A model generated the notes under the pieces. The model had not been told where the DNA came from. It was given only the letters and a program-made list of their open reading frames with translations, and made no database searches. A stretch of DNA of 64,000 nucleotides from Buxus sempervirens. Taxonomy: Eukaryota; Streptophyta; Magnoliopsida; Buxales; Buxaceae. Each line of letters begins with the position of its first letter. Within the stretch, counting starts at the first letter, position 1. The translations under genes were made by a program, and so were the position numbers. Shown piece by piece: positions 44,416 through 53,995 of this stretch. Location of the stretch: positions 9,656,150 to 9,720,149 of the forward strand of contig OX387188.1 in assembly GCA_947561395.2 (NCBI GenBank). Direction: 5' to 3'.

Positions 44416-45144
44416 TTTTGAATAAAATCCTTTATCTTTCCACCATTGGAGTTTGCTGTGATACAAAGGTATGAAAAAAAAAAAGAAAAAAAAATGTGCA
44501 GGAAAAAAGGCTAGTTTTTATCCCCTAGCCGCTCCTCAAGCTCCTGAATCCGAGCTACCTAAGCTGCAATAACTCCAGAAGCCCTCTCTGCATCTGGATC
44601 GCTAAAAAAGGATATGACCTCATCTGAAAGGGCCTGCCTGATTTTCATGCCTCTAAGGTTGGGTAAAGCATCCTGGTGCTTCTGCCGTAGTAGTTGGACT
44701 TCAAAGCGGCGAGCCTACCTCTACTCCTCAAGTTGCTTTTCCATAGCAAAACGGCGGGATACCTGCTCTTCAAGTTGCCTCTCCAGATCAAGGCCTCGTA
44801 TCCTAAGCTCCCGGGCATCTCATACCCATATCTGCTGAAGTCGCTTGTGAGAGGCTCTCTCAGTCTCCAGGAGGTCCTCATAAGTGGGAGCTAAAACTGC
44901 AGAAGGATCCTCGGGTACTAGGGCTTGACTTTAAATCTACTCCTTGATCCAGAAGAGGTAGTCCTTCACATGGGACTCTGAGAAGACTGGGCTCTGCATG
45001 AAACGAACATGAGACCACTCCCTCATCAACCAAGCATTCAGCTTCCTGGTGGTTGGTGAAAGTGGCCCAAGATGATTCTCGTATCCACTTGGGATTAGAA
45101 TCCCCTGGGTCACTCTGAACTGCTGAAGAACCCACAAGGGGAGA
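44416..45144 (-). pseudogene. Antisense ORF remnant, C-terminal coiled-coil part
   Basis: Between pol and the 3' LTR, a minus-strand frame can be followed from about 45144 to 44514. The first part has IPSGYENHLGPLSPTTRKLN and WSHVRFMQSPVFSE. The second is a coiled coil (YEDLLETERASHKRLQQIWV, then LDLERQLEEQVSRRFAMEKQ). It is broken by TAG, TAA and TGA codons at about seven places, several explicable as CAG-to-TAG or CGA-to-TGA. Tat-lineage elements are known to carry extra antisense ORFs here, some with a plant mobile-domain-like N-terminus. Likeness to the DUF7745 type is my impression only. The N-terminal part is missing. The first 100 bases of the interval, before the frame ends, are A-rich. 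Confidence 0.6.
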
Positions 45145-45244
45145 TGTAGACACCCCAAATTGCACAGTCAAAATGATCAATAATCATCAAAAATCATTAT
45201 CTTCTTTGAAACCAGCACAGAATTTGAGAAAACCAATTTTTTCC

Positions 45245-45393
45245 TTGTATCCGACAACTCAGGTCGGATACAAATACCTTTCTTCGTATCCGATGGAACA
45301 TGCCGGATACAAGCAAGCTTTAGTGTATTCGGCATCATATGCCGGATACATTAAGGCACTTGTGTATCCGGCCTGATATGTCGGATACACAAG
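45245..45393. repeat. Hairpin array upstream of TATA, family A LTR 2
   Basis: Four hairpins with 7-nt loops: a perfect 11-bp TTGTATCCGAC/GTCGGATACAA around AACTCAG (45245-45273); GTATCCGAT/GCCGGATAC around GGAACAT (45286-45310); TGTATTCGGC/GCCGGATACA around ATCATAT (45324-45350); and a 14-bp CTTGTGTATCCGGC/GTCGGATACACAAG around CTGATAT (45359-45393). Mismatches are mostly G-T type. Confidence 0.95.
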
Positions 45394-45554
45394 TTTTTCT
45401 AAAAATTAGGGTTTTCCGAGAGCTTTCACCTTTTACCATCATATCCCTCATTAAATGAGTGGAAATCTCGGAAATAGCCTTAGGGTTAAGGTTGGTGGGC
45501 TATAAACCTTATGTTGTGTCTACCACCTCACCAACCCTAACCCTAACCTTTGCC

Positions 45555-45563
45555 TATAAATAG
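45555..45563 (+). promoter_or_regulatory. TATA box, family A LTR 2
   Basis: TATAAATAG in the same TGCCTATAAATAGGAGGCTC context as LTR 1 (28955). It lies about 160 bases after the hairpin array. Conservation between two otherwise diverged LTRs supports the call. Confidence 0.85.
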
Positions 45564-47627
45564 GAGGCTCCTCCTTAAGCAAATGGCCAAGAATTCTTGC
45601 CAAGAACTTTTGTCAAGAAGAGCTCCGAGTGAAAAGGGAAACCGCTCGGAAGTGCTTCCAGAACCCAGGTAAGCCTCAAACCTCTTTTTAATTTTTTTTT
45701 TTACATTTCTAGATCTAGATCTCTTCCTCTACCTTTCTGTAGAATAAGGCCTTGATGTGTGTATGAAAACCCTTCCCCGGCTCAAAGTATCTCAAGACTC
45801 CCCCTAGCTATAAAACGTGAAGGCGGGATCTAGGAGAAACGAGATTGGGGATTGATCCTAGTACTAGAACCTATTTGAATAAGCCTTTTGCATCTATGTA
45901 AACCGTTCCATATTCAAAGTACCCCAAGATTATCTTGAAGAACCGTGTTTAACGGGGAGAGAGAACTAAGGGAAACGATAATGGAACAGAACCCTAGGTT
46001 GTTCTAGAACCCTTTTTTATTAATCTAAATGCATGCTATGAGCCTTGTGATTCTATGAAAACCCGTTCTATATTCAAAGTACCCCAAGATTATCTTGAAG
46101 AACCGTGTTTAACGGGGAGAGAGAACTAAGGGAAACGATAATGGAACGGAACCCTAGGTTGTTAGAACCCTATTTTGATTATTGAATGCATGTTATCTTT
46201 GATATGTTGTTGGAAGGATTTTTACACTTACACACACATAGCACGTGATTTCGGTGGGATAGGCTCATATTTTGGATTTATTGCATTTATTGTGATAAAT
46301 CTGAAATAAATAGCCCCAAGCAATTCTGGAATGTTTTCAAATGATTTTCAAAGGATTTTGATTAATCTTGCACGGATCACACACACTTTATCACTATTTG
46401 GAGTTGGTTTTCTTCAAAAATGGCTTAACTTGACAGCAACTGTACCCCGACTTCGGACACTCATAACTTCATTGTCCGGATGAATTTTGGAGTGATTCGA
46501 GAACCATGGGAAAGGTGAGACTGTCTAGTGTATGTCCACCAAATTTCATTAATTTCTATCAAACATAATTTTGACACCTCTTTGTCGAAGTTGATAGGTT
46601 AGTTCTGATCTGAATACAGAACTTGTCACTTCGACTGAGCGCCATGTATTCGTTTTAAGTCCGATTCAAGTGATTCTTGTTTCTGAGTTTTCCATTGGGA
46701 GTCTAGTTTTAAATACAGTTGGTTTCATAATTTTTTGACTCCATTTGTGTCGTGTGCAACAGATTTACTCAGAGCTGTTTAACAACACTTTTCTGGGTAA
46801 ATCTGTGATCTTCGGGGCCTGTTCGGGAGACCACCCAGGGCACATCCGAATGAATTTTTGTATGAGGCTAGTTTCATCTGAAATATAGCCATACAGACTT
46901 CACTCACACCAAATTTCATTGATTTATATGGAGCAGATGTTTCTAGATAATTTTCCAAAGTGGCCCACTTATCACTTTTAATTATCTCCAGCAGCAACTT
47001 TAAAAGAGGCAAAACTCTTAGAATTTCAACCGGATTTAATTGAAATTTTGCATGAGACTATTATTTATCATAATCTTTCAAATGGATTTGGTTTGGTTCA
47101 ACTTAAAATTGGATTTGAATGATTTCAAGACCAATGGCATTACTTTTTACCAAATTTCCCGGATTTCACTCAACTTGGCTTTGTGCAATATTTACTTTGA
47201 TTTCCACCTTTTTGTGATATTCCAGAATTGATATTGACATAAAAGAGGATCTGGAATCCATTTGGATCTTCATGTGAAGATATCATACATTTGTCCTTTT
47301 TCAAGGTTTTTTATGATTTTTAGCAAGTTTTCTTATCTTTTTTGCATGAACAAACACTTGGCAACCACCTTGCGTGGGTGAATGGGGGTGCCTAACACCT
47401 TCCCTCGTTCATAATCTAATCCCCTTACCTATCTCTGGATTTGATTTTCAAGTAGAGTTATTTTTACTCTAGAATATGCATTTTAGCTCTTTTTGCTTAT
47501 TTTTGATGATTTCGGTGTCCATTCACACCCAAAAATCTGAATGGTGGCGACTCTCCCACTTTTTAAGTTAAGCCCATCTGTTGACGAAGGGGGAATCATC
47601 CCGGTGATTTTTCTCATGTCTCACAAC

Positions 47628-47645
47628 TGGCGACTCCGCTGGGGA
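47628..47645 (+). promoter_or_regulatory. Primer binding site of family A copy 2
   Basis: TGGCGACTCCGCTGGGGA, two bases after the LTR end, is the tRNA-Arg-type site expected for Tat/Ogre elements. Its presence right of a shared LTR shows that a second internal region in the same orientation starts here. Confidence 0.88.
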
Positions 47646-49339
47646 CTTGTGGATTTAAGCCATTGTTTGTACTTGTTCATGCTTTTTCTTTACTTTTGAA
47701 TGCTTGCTATTTTGATTACTTTACTTGTGTATATTGAATCTCAAATTTGATTTGCATGATTAGAAGATTCACATGAATAAGGGCATGGGCATGTTGATTG
47801 ATTTTGCCTAAAAACTTGTTTAAAAGAAAACCCATATTGTGATGTGATTTGGCTATATTATGTGATAGCATGTGTTATTTTGGGGTTTCAAAGCCATGAT
47901 TTGAACCAAAAAAAAATATTTGAAATCTGGAAATTTAGTGTAACTTCTTGGGTATTCAAGCATGTATCCCATGAATAATGCCTTTTTGTGCTTAATGTTT
48001 GTTTTATGCCATGCTTTTGATTTGAGGGTATGAGATGACATGATTTGAGCATGAAAACAATGTGCAACAAAATCTGGAAATTCAGTAGCCATTGTGAGGG
48101 TTTTCAAGCATATTTTCACCATCAAAACCCTTCTTATACCATGTCAAGTAGTTGCTGAAATTTTAGGCTTCGATTTGGGGTATAAACAATGCAATTTGAG
48201 CATGAAAATGAGGCCACTAAAACCCAGAATTCAGTAGATGTTTTGAGGAGTTTTCAAGCATGTTTTCTATGTTCAAATGCTCCTTGTACAAAATGCTTAG
48301 TTGCTGAATTTTTAGGCATCAATTTGGGTAAAAATAATGCACCTTTGAGCATGAAATCTGAGATTTAGGGAATGCTTTTGGGTTTCAAGCATGTTTAGCA
48401 TGGTTTATTTGTTGTTGGCACAAAATGATAACATGCTTATATGCTACTTTTTGGGTATGTGAATTGTGTGCATATTGAGTGGCTTGTACTACCTTGCTTG
48501 CTTGTGTTTTTGCTTTCAATATAATGTCATATGCCTTGGCTATAAATTGTATGCATGGCTATGAAAAAGAGTGGCAAGAGGCTGGGACGTTATGAATGCA
48601 CTTGAGCACTTTAAACTATTTGCACAACCTACCCATTACCTATAGGAAGTTGAACCATGAATGGGGGTATCTTGGCACACCGAGGTCGATACTTCGGAAA
48701 GCGAAAGTGAAAACATTCACCTTAGAATTTGAGTCAATGATGTGATGACAATGGGATCTGTGATTCGATTCCGGGCATCACTAGACTTGAGTTCTAAGTT
48801 GCCAATTAAGCCAAAACCCAAAAACCATACGCTTGAAGGTGGAGAAACACGTTTTCAGCTAAAAGTCCACAATTGCGTTTGGGGAATGGGGTGTAAATGT
48901 GGGAAGGCCGTTTGCATGTTTCACAGGCCAAGGTATAATACCATATTGAAGGTAACACAAGGTGGCAAGGTAAAAGCCATGTATTCTTTTATCTTTATCT
49001 GTGAATTAAAAGCCATGGTGTCCATATGCTTGGGATGAAATTTTTCCCAAAAATGTGTATAACCTAAGGTTGGTGTAACCCATAGGATGAGTTTCCAACT
49101 CAATTTAATGGTCATCCTACCCAAAGTCCAAGCAAGAGGCAACCAAGTGTACAAAGTCCAACAATTGGTACGTAACTTTGGAGGGTACAAGTACCCTCAT
49201 GAATTTGGGAATTTTAGTTAGAATGATGTCAAAGCCCAATTTGGGGCAAGTTTTAAAGTCCAAGTCAAGGTGAATATCAAGTGGGAATGAAAATAATACA
49301 ATCTGGTGAAAAAATGAGTCAAAAAGGGCCATTTCGGCA

Positions 49340-49482
49340 TTAACCGGTAACTCAGGTCGGTTAAGAAGACTTTTATTCGTATCCGATATATATCGTCGGT
49401 TACAAAGACCTATGCATGTATCCGGCTAATTATGCCGGATACAATAAGCCATAGCCTTATCCGACATTTCATGCCGGATACA
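49340..49482. repeat. Hairpin array in family A leader 2
   Basis: First hairpin TTAACCGGT/GTCGGTTAA around AACTCAG (49340-49364); then GTATCCGA/TCGGTTAC; then a perfect 10-bp TGTATCCGGC/GCCGGATACA around TAATTAT (49417-49443); and TTATCCGAC/GCCGGATA around ATTTCAT. Same number, order and first loop as in the LTR array at 45245. Confidence 0.9.
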
Positions 49483-49765
49483 TTCAAAAAATGCACAAAT
49501 TGGTTTTTCAGCCCAAATGTTCAGAATAAAATGCCTAAAATACTGTGGATAATCCCTAGGCACCCCGAAAAGAACATAAAAATGTTCCAAAAATACAGAA
49601 TAAAAAAAAAGGAAATAAATTAAAACATTCTTTAGGATTTAACCTAATTTTGAAAATCAAAGAGGGAACCAAGGTGTCATTTTTTTATACCAATTCAACT
49701 CAAACATGTTTCAATCAAGCTCTTGAACTTGAAAACTGAGAAAATTCAGCAAAAAAAAAAAGAAA

Positions 49766-50065
49766 CCTTTGGTTGGTTATTTTTATCAATCAAATCAAAA
49801 CATTTGTGGGACACTTGGAAGCCCTAGAATATTCCAAGAAACCTTTGGTTGGTTATTTTTATCAATCAAATCAAAACATTTGTGGGACACTTGGAAGCCC
49901 TAGAATATTCCAAGAAACCTTTGGTTGGTTATTTTTATCAATCAAATCAAAACATTTGTGGGACACTTGGAAGCCCTAGAATATTCCAAGAAACCTTTGG
50001 TTGGTTATTTTTACCAATCAAATCAAAACATTTGGGGGACATTTGGAAGCCCCTAGAATATTCTA
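49766..50065. repeat. 76-bp minisatellite in leader 2, about four units
   Basis: Same unit as 33001-33740 (CCTTTGGTTGGTTATTTTTA, ACACTTGGAAGCCCTAGAAT), with ATCAATCAAATCAAAACATT as the local variant. The four units are more alike than those in leader 1, suggesting recent local amplification or conversion. Confidence 0.95.
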
Positions 50066-50276
50066 ATAGAAAACAAAAGAAAAAAAAACAAAAAATAAAA
50101 AAATAATAATAATAAAAAACAAATAATTCTAGACTTGTGTTCACCTAACCTACTCGTCTACATTTATAGGGGTGTGACTCAAATTAAATGGAAGCTGATA
50201 TGTTTATTTGATTTTCCTTCACCAGGTACATTTACTTGCAATCATAGCTCTCGTAACCAGATCCAAAGCCCGAGCA

Positions 50277-52417
50277 ATGAATACTGAAGAGAATCAAGCT
50301 CAAGCCACCGTGCCCGCTCAAGACTTTGCTCAGCTGCAAGAGCAAGTGGCTGGTTTGGTCAAGATGCTGGGAGACTTACTGGCAGCTCAGGCCCAACAGG
50401 CCCAGGCCCAAAACCAAGCATCGACTTCCCATCAGGCACCACCACCTCAGGCCTACATTCTGCCTCCGGTTCAACCCATGCCTGAGCCCATTTCTGAACC
50501 GGTCCCTGAGCCTATCCTGATCAAGGAAAACACTGGAGAATCTGAAAAGGAAATGGAGAAGGAAAAAGCCAGGGAGGAGATGGAAAGGAAACTCCTACAC
50601 AAGATAGAGAGGATCCAGGAAGAACTCAAGGAAGTAAAGGGGGAAAACAGCTATGGAGGGACCACCTTCGACAACCTGTGCATGTACCCGGATGTATGTC
50701 TACCGGCCAAGTTCAAGTGCCCGGACTTCGACAAATTTGATGGCACGGGCTGCCCATTGAGCCATTTGAAATTGTACTGCGGGGCTTTGTGCCAATTTGG
50801 CCGAGATGACGGCATACTGATCCAACTCTTTCAGAGGAGTTTGACAGGGTCAGCTTTGAGGTGGTTTGCCACGGTGGACCACGGAAGGATCAAAAGATGG
50901 AAGGACTTGTCAGACGCCTTCCTGGACCAATATAAGTTTAACTCTGAGATCGTGCCAGACTGGTACGACATGATGAGGATGAGTTAGGGGAAAGATGAGT
51001 CTGTAAGGCAGTACGCTAAGAGGTGGAGAGAGGCCGCCTCCCAGGTCAGGCCGCCTATGCTGGAGCCTGAAATGATCTCAACATTTATGGGCACACTGGG
51101 GCAGCCTTTCTACAACCATTTGGTGGGGCAGATCACCATCAATTTTGCAGCCCTGGTACAGGTGGCAGACCGGATTGAGAAAGGGATCAGGTCAGGAAGG
51201 CTTATTGACTACTCTACTCTGACTGGGCAATCTGATTCCTCTGCTTCCATGGCACAGAAGAAAGGAACAAGGTTCAAAAAGAATGGAGCCAGAAAAGAAG
51301 GAGAGGTAAACCTGGTCCAGGCTCCTCCCGCCAAGAAACCGCTCCATGTGAACATCTCTGCACCTCAGCAGGCCCAACAGCCCATCACACTTATCAGACC
51401 CCGCACAATGTCAATTTCTCCCCTTCCGTGCCTGCCAACCCAAGGAGGACTTTTACCAAGGAAGAGATGGAGGCCTGGTTGGCAGCAAGGAGGAACCGAG
51501 TCTTTACTCCCCTTCCCGTATCTCTTTCCCAACTACTGCCAACCCTACTGAAAGGGGAATATGTGACCTTGAAGGAGCCAAGCCCAAATGCCACAAAGGG
51601 GAGGAACTTCGATCCGGTGGTCACCTGTGACTTCCACATGGGTGCACCAGGGCACTCTACAGATGCTTGTTGGATTTTGAAGCACGCGGTCCAGGACCTG
51701 TTCGATCAGAAGGCTTTGGTTTTCAATACTGCTGCACCCGCCCCGTCGGGAAATGATATTGGGCAGAACCCTCTGCCTTACCACAATGGGACAAGCCCAT
51801 CCAACTCTATCACTGCCATATCTACCAAGAGAAGGGCCTTTGACCCATCTCAGCTTATAGCACCCGTGGGGACCTCGGTCAAGGTCTATTTTTTTCAAGA
51901 TAAAGAAGAAGAGGAGGTCAATATGGTCTCCCAAAAAAACAATCATGTTGCTGAGGACATTAGCTCCTCTTTGAACCAGGTCTCCTCTCTTATGGCCCAA
52001 ATAAATATTGCAAGGCCTCCTCTGGTCTTCAATCGCGGTCCACCCACTTGTTCACCATCCAAGCCATCAAAGGCTCCACTGGTCATCAACCTTGACCCCA
52101 CCACTGCTTCCATCACCTCTTCTGTCCCCACAAAATCCAAACTCCAGCCCTTGGTTGTAAATGTTCAGCCATTCTACAATATCCCTAAACCGGCCCATAC
52201 ATCCCGGTCCAAACTCCAGCCGTTGATAGTTAATGTCCCGAAACTAGCCTATTCTGAGGCCGCTGTACCATGGAATTACAGCGAGGGAGTCACGGCTATG
52301 GTTCCAGTGGTTAAAAACCAGAACCATGAGGAGGTGAACCTCATGACGAGGTCGGGGAGATGTGCAGGGGTTGAAGAGAAAGAAAAAGAAACAGAGGTAG
52401 AGAGGGAGAAAAAATAA
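50277..52417 (+). pseudogene. gag: Family A copy 2 gag, nearly intact, two breaks
   Basis: It starts at ATG 50277 (MNTEENQAQATVPA). Order: Gln/Ala-rich segment, Pro-rich segment, charged coiled coil (residues about 105-145), gag domain with LKLYCGALCQFGRDDG and ALRWFATVDHG. The frame stops at TAG 50985-50987, where copy 1 has Lys. It continues to about 51390, where a small indel relative to copy 1 shifts frame. It then runs on from about 51428 with the knuckle CDFHMGAPGHSTDAC (51626-51670) to a TAA at 52417. Only these breaks separate it from an open gag. Function: capsid and RNA packaging. Confidence 0.9.
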
Positions 52418-52533
52418 ACAGAAGAAAAAAGAAAACAAAAAGGAAAAACAAAAGTAGGAGAAGACACCCCCAGGGTGCAGAAAATGAGGCATCAGACCTC
52501 ATAAAAATAATAAAGAAAAGTGAATTCAATCTT

Positions 52534-53277
52534 GTGGATCAGCTGAACAAGGTCCCGGCCCAGATCTCAATACTGGGCCTTTTGCTGAATTCGGAAAAGC
52601 ATAGGGACGCATTGTTAAGGGTGCTACAGAGTGCACATGTATCCCAGACCATTGATCCGGACCAACTTGGCAAAATGATTGGTCAAATCTTGTCACATAA
52701 TGTGATAAGTTTCTCAGAGGGTGAGATCAGCCCAGGTGGGTGTTATCATGTTGACCCTTTGCACATCACAGTGCTTTGTAAAGGCAGTATGATCGCACGG
52801 GTTTTAATTGACAACGGGTCGGCGTTAAACGTCTACCCGTTAATCACTTTTACCAAGCTTGGTCTGGATCAGTCAAAGATTAAGCAAAATGGGAGGATAG
52901 TGAGGGCTTTTGACAGCTCTAAGACACACTCCCTAGGGGAGATTGAACTGCCGGTCACAATTGGACCGAATATTTTCAACATCACATTTGAAGTGATGGA
53001 TATTCCCGCAGCCTTCAATCTGCTCCTAGGAAGGCCGTGGATACACTCGGCTAGGGCACTACCATCCACGCTCCACCAAAGGGTGAAATACATAAGAGGG
53101 CAAAGGGTGATAACAATCCTAGCTGAGAATTTGGTGCCTCCCATTGTGTCACCTGATGTACCCTTGATAAATGTGGACTTAACTGTAGACAAGATTGCGT
53201 TTCACTCGTTTCAGTTTGAGACGGTCAATTTCATACCTGGGGGGTGTGAGAAGAAAAAAGAAAGGGACTACTGCTGA
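52534..53277 (+). pseudogene. Family A copy 2 aspartic protease
   Basis: An open segment with LLLNSEKHRDALLRVLQSA, the active-site loop LIDNGSALNV (Asp codon 52810-52812), VRAFDSSKTHSLGEI and LLGRPWIHSARA. It ends just after NFIPGG because of an extra G in a GGGGGG run near 53240 compared with copy 1. The next domain continues in another frame from 53195. All expected protease motifs are present. Confidence 0.88.
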
Positions 53278-53995
53278 AGAAATGGTGAAGAAAGTGATGG
53301 AAAAATACCACTTTCACCTGGGGAAAGGCCTGGGAATAAATTTACAAAGAATGGTGGAGCCCATTAGGGCTAAGAAACTGGTTCCTAAAGTGGGACTGGG
53401 GTTTAAACCCCGAGGCTGGAAGAGGATGAAGTATGAAGAAGGAGAGAACAGAAGCAGAGGAAAAATCCCTCATCTAAGGGAGAATTTTCCAAAACCCTCA
53501 TGCATCATCCAATTGTCTCCCCCCATGGACCAATCTAAACCTCCCTTTCGAAATGTCAACCCATTTCAAAAGCCTTCTGTTCCGACCCCGCAACCATACA
53601 ACCCATCTTTTATACTGGGAACAGTGGACGGGCCAGGGCCACAGCCAGAGCAACAGGTGGACTTCTCTGAAGATGTTGGGGCTTTCTTCGCCATGACTGA
53701 AGGCGAAAAGACAGAAGCAGACATGGACTTGCCGTTCATTGACTGGGCGGCAATGAAGATTCCGAATGAGGTTATGTCTGGACTGGGCCCCGTTGCAAAA
53801 AAGGGCAATACCCACCCGGTGATGATGGCATCGGATGCTGGGCTTGAGGAGCAGGCTTTCCCTATTTCCCCTGCTCCCGAAAATTTTGTATTAAACAATT
53901 GGGAGGAAACTCCCCTTACCTTTGAAGCAGCGTTTGTTTGGCAAATTGACGCGGCTTCCAAAAAAAACTCCAATAGTGGAATGCCATTTCCCTGA
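53195..53995 (+). pseudogene. Family A copy 2 G-patch-like linker
   Basis: It contains GKGLGINLQRMVEPIRAKK and KVGLGFKPRGWKR, a glycine-rich patch, then Pro-rich sequence and DLPFIDWAAMKIPNE. It runs into the RT frame at a run of eight A near 53960. Seven would give continuous reading, so the shift is probably a one-base slippage. The position between protease and RT is typical of Tat/Ogre. Confidence 0.75.

Larger units (their letters stand above)
45145..47625 (+). mobile_element. Family A shared LTR (3' of copy 1, 5' of copy 2)
   Basis: It begins TGTAGACACCCC after a purine tract (CACAAGGGGAGA, 45133-45144, a plausible polypurine tract) and ends CATGTCTCACA before the primer site of copy 2. 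Length 2481 bp, longer than LTR 1 partly through a tandem duplication of about 145 bases (about 45900-46160, the CCCCAAGATTATCTTG block). One LTR serves two internal regions. Marks: four-hairpin array (45245-45393), TATAAATAG (45555), and TGGCGACTCT word (47545). Confidence 0.92.
47646..50276 (+). mobile_element. Family A leader 2, non-coding
   Basis: It matches leader 1 in order: GAGCATGAAA/CAAGCATG repeats, the CTTCGGAAAGCGAAAG block (48690-48706), the hairpin array 49340-49482, a minisatellite of about four units, A-rich sequence, and a pyrimidine-rich TTTTCCTTCACCAG before GTACATTTACTTGC. The pyrimidine-AG junction is kept in both copies, so a spliced leader is possible. No protein is evident. 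Confidence 0.75.

Noticed and set aside
53940-53975. Possible programmed ribosomal frameshift at an A-run between the protease/G-patch frame and the RT frame
   Set aside because: The run has eight A in copy 2 and nine in copy 1; seven would place both frames in one continuous reading. Different lengths in two copies point to homopolymer slippage after insertion, not a conserved signal.
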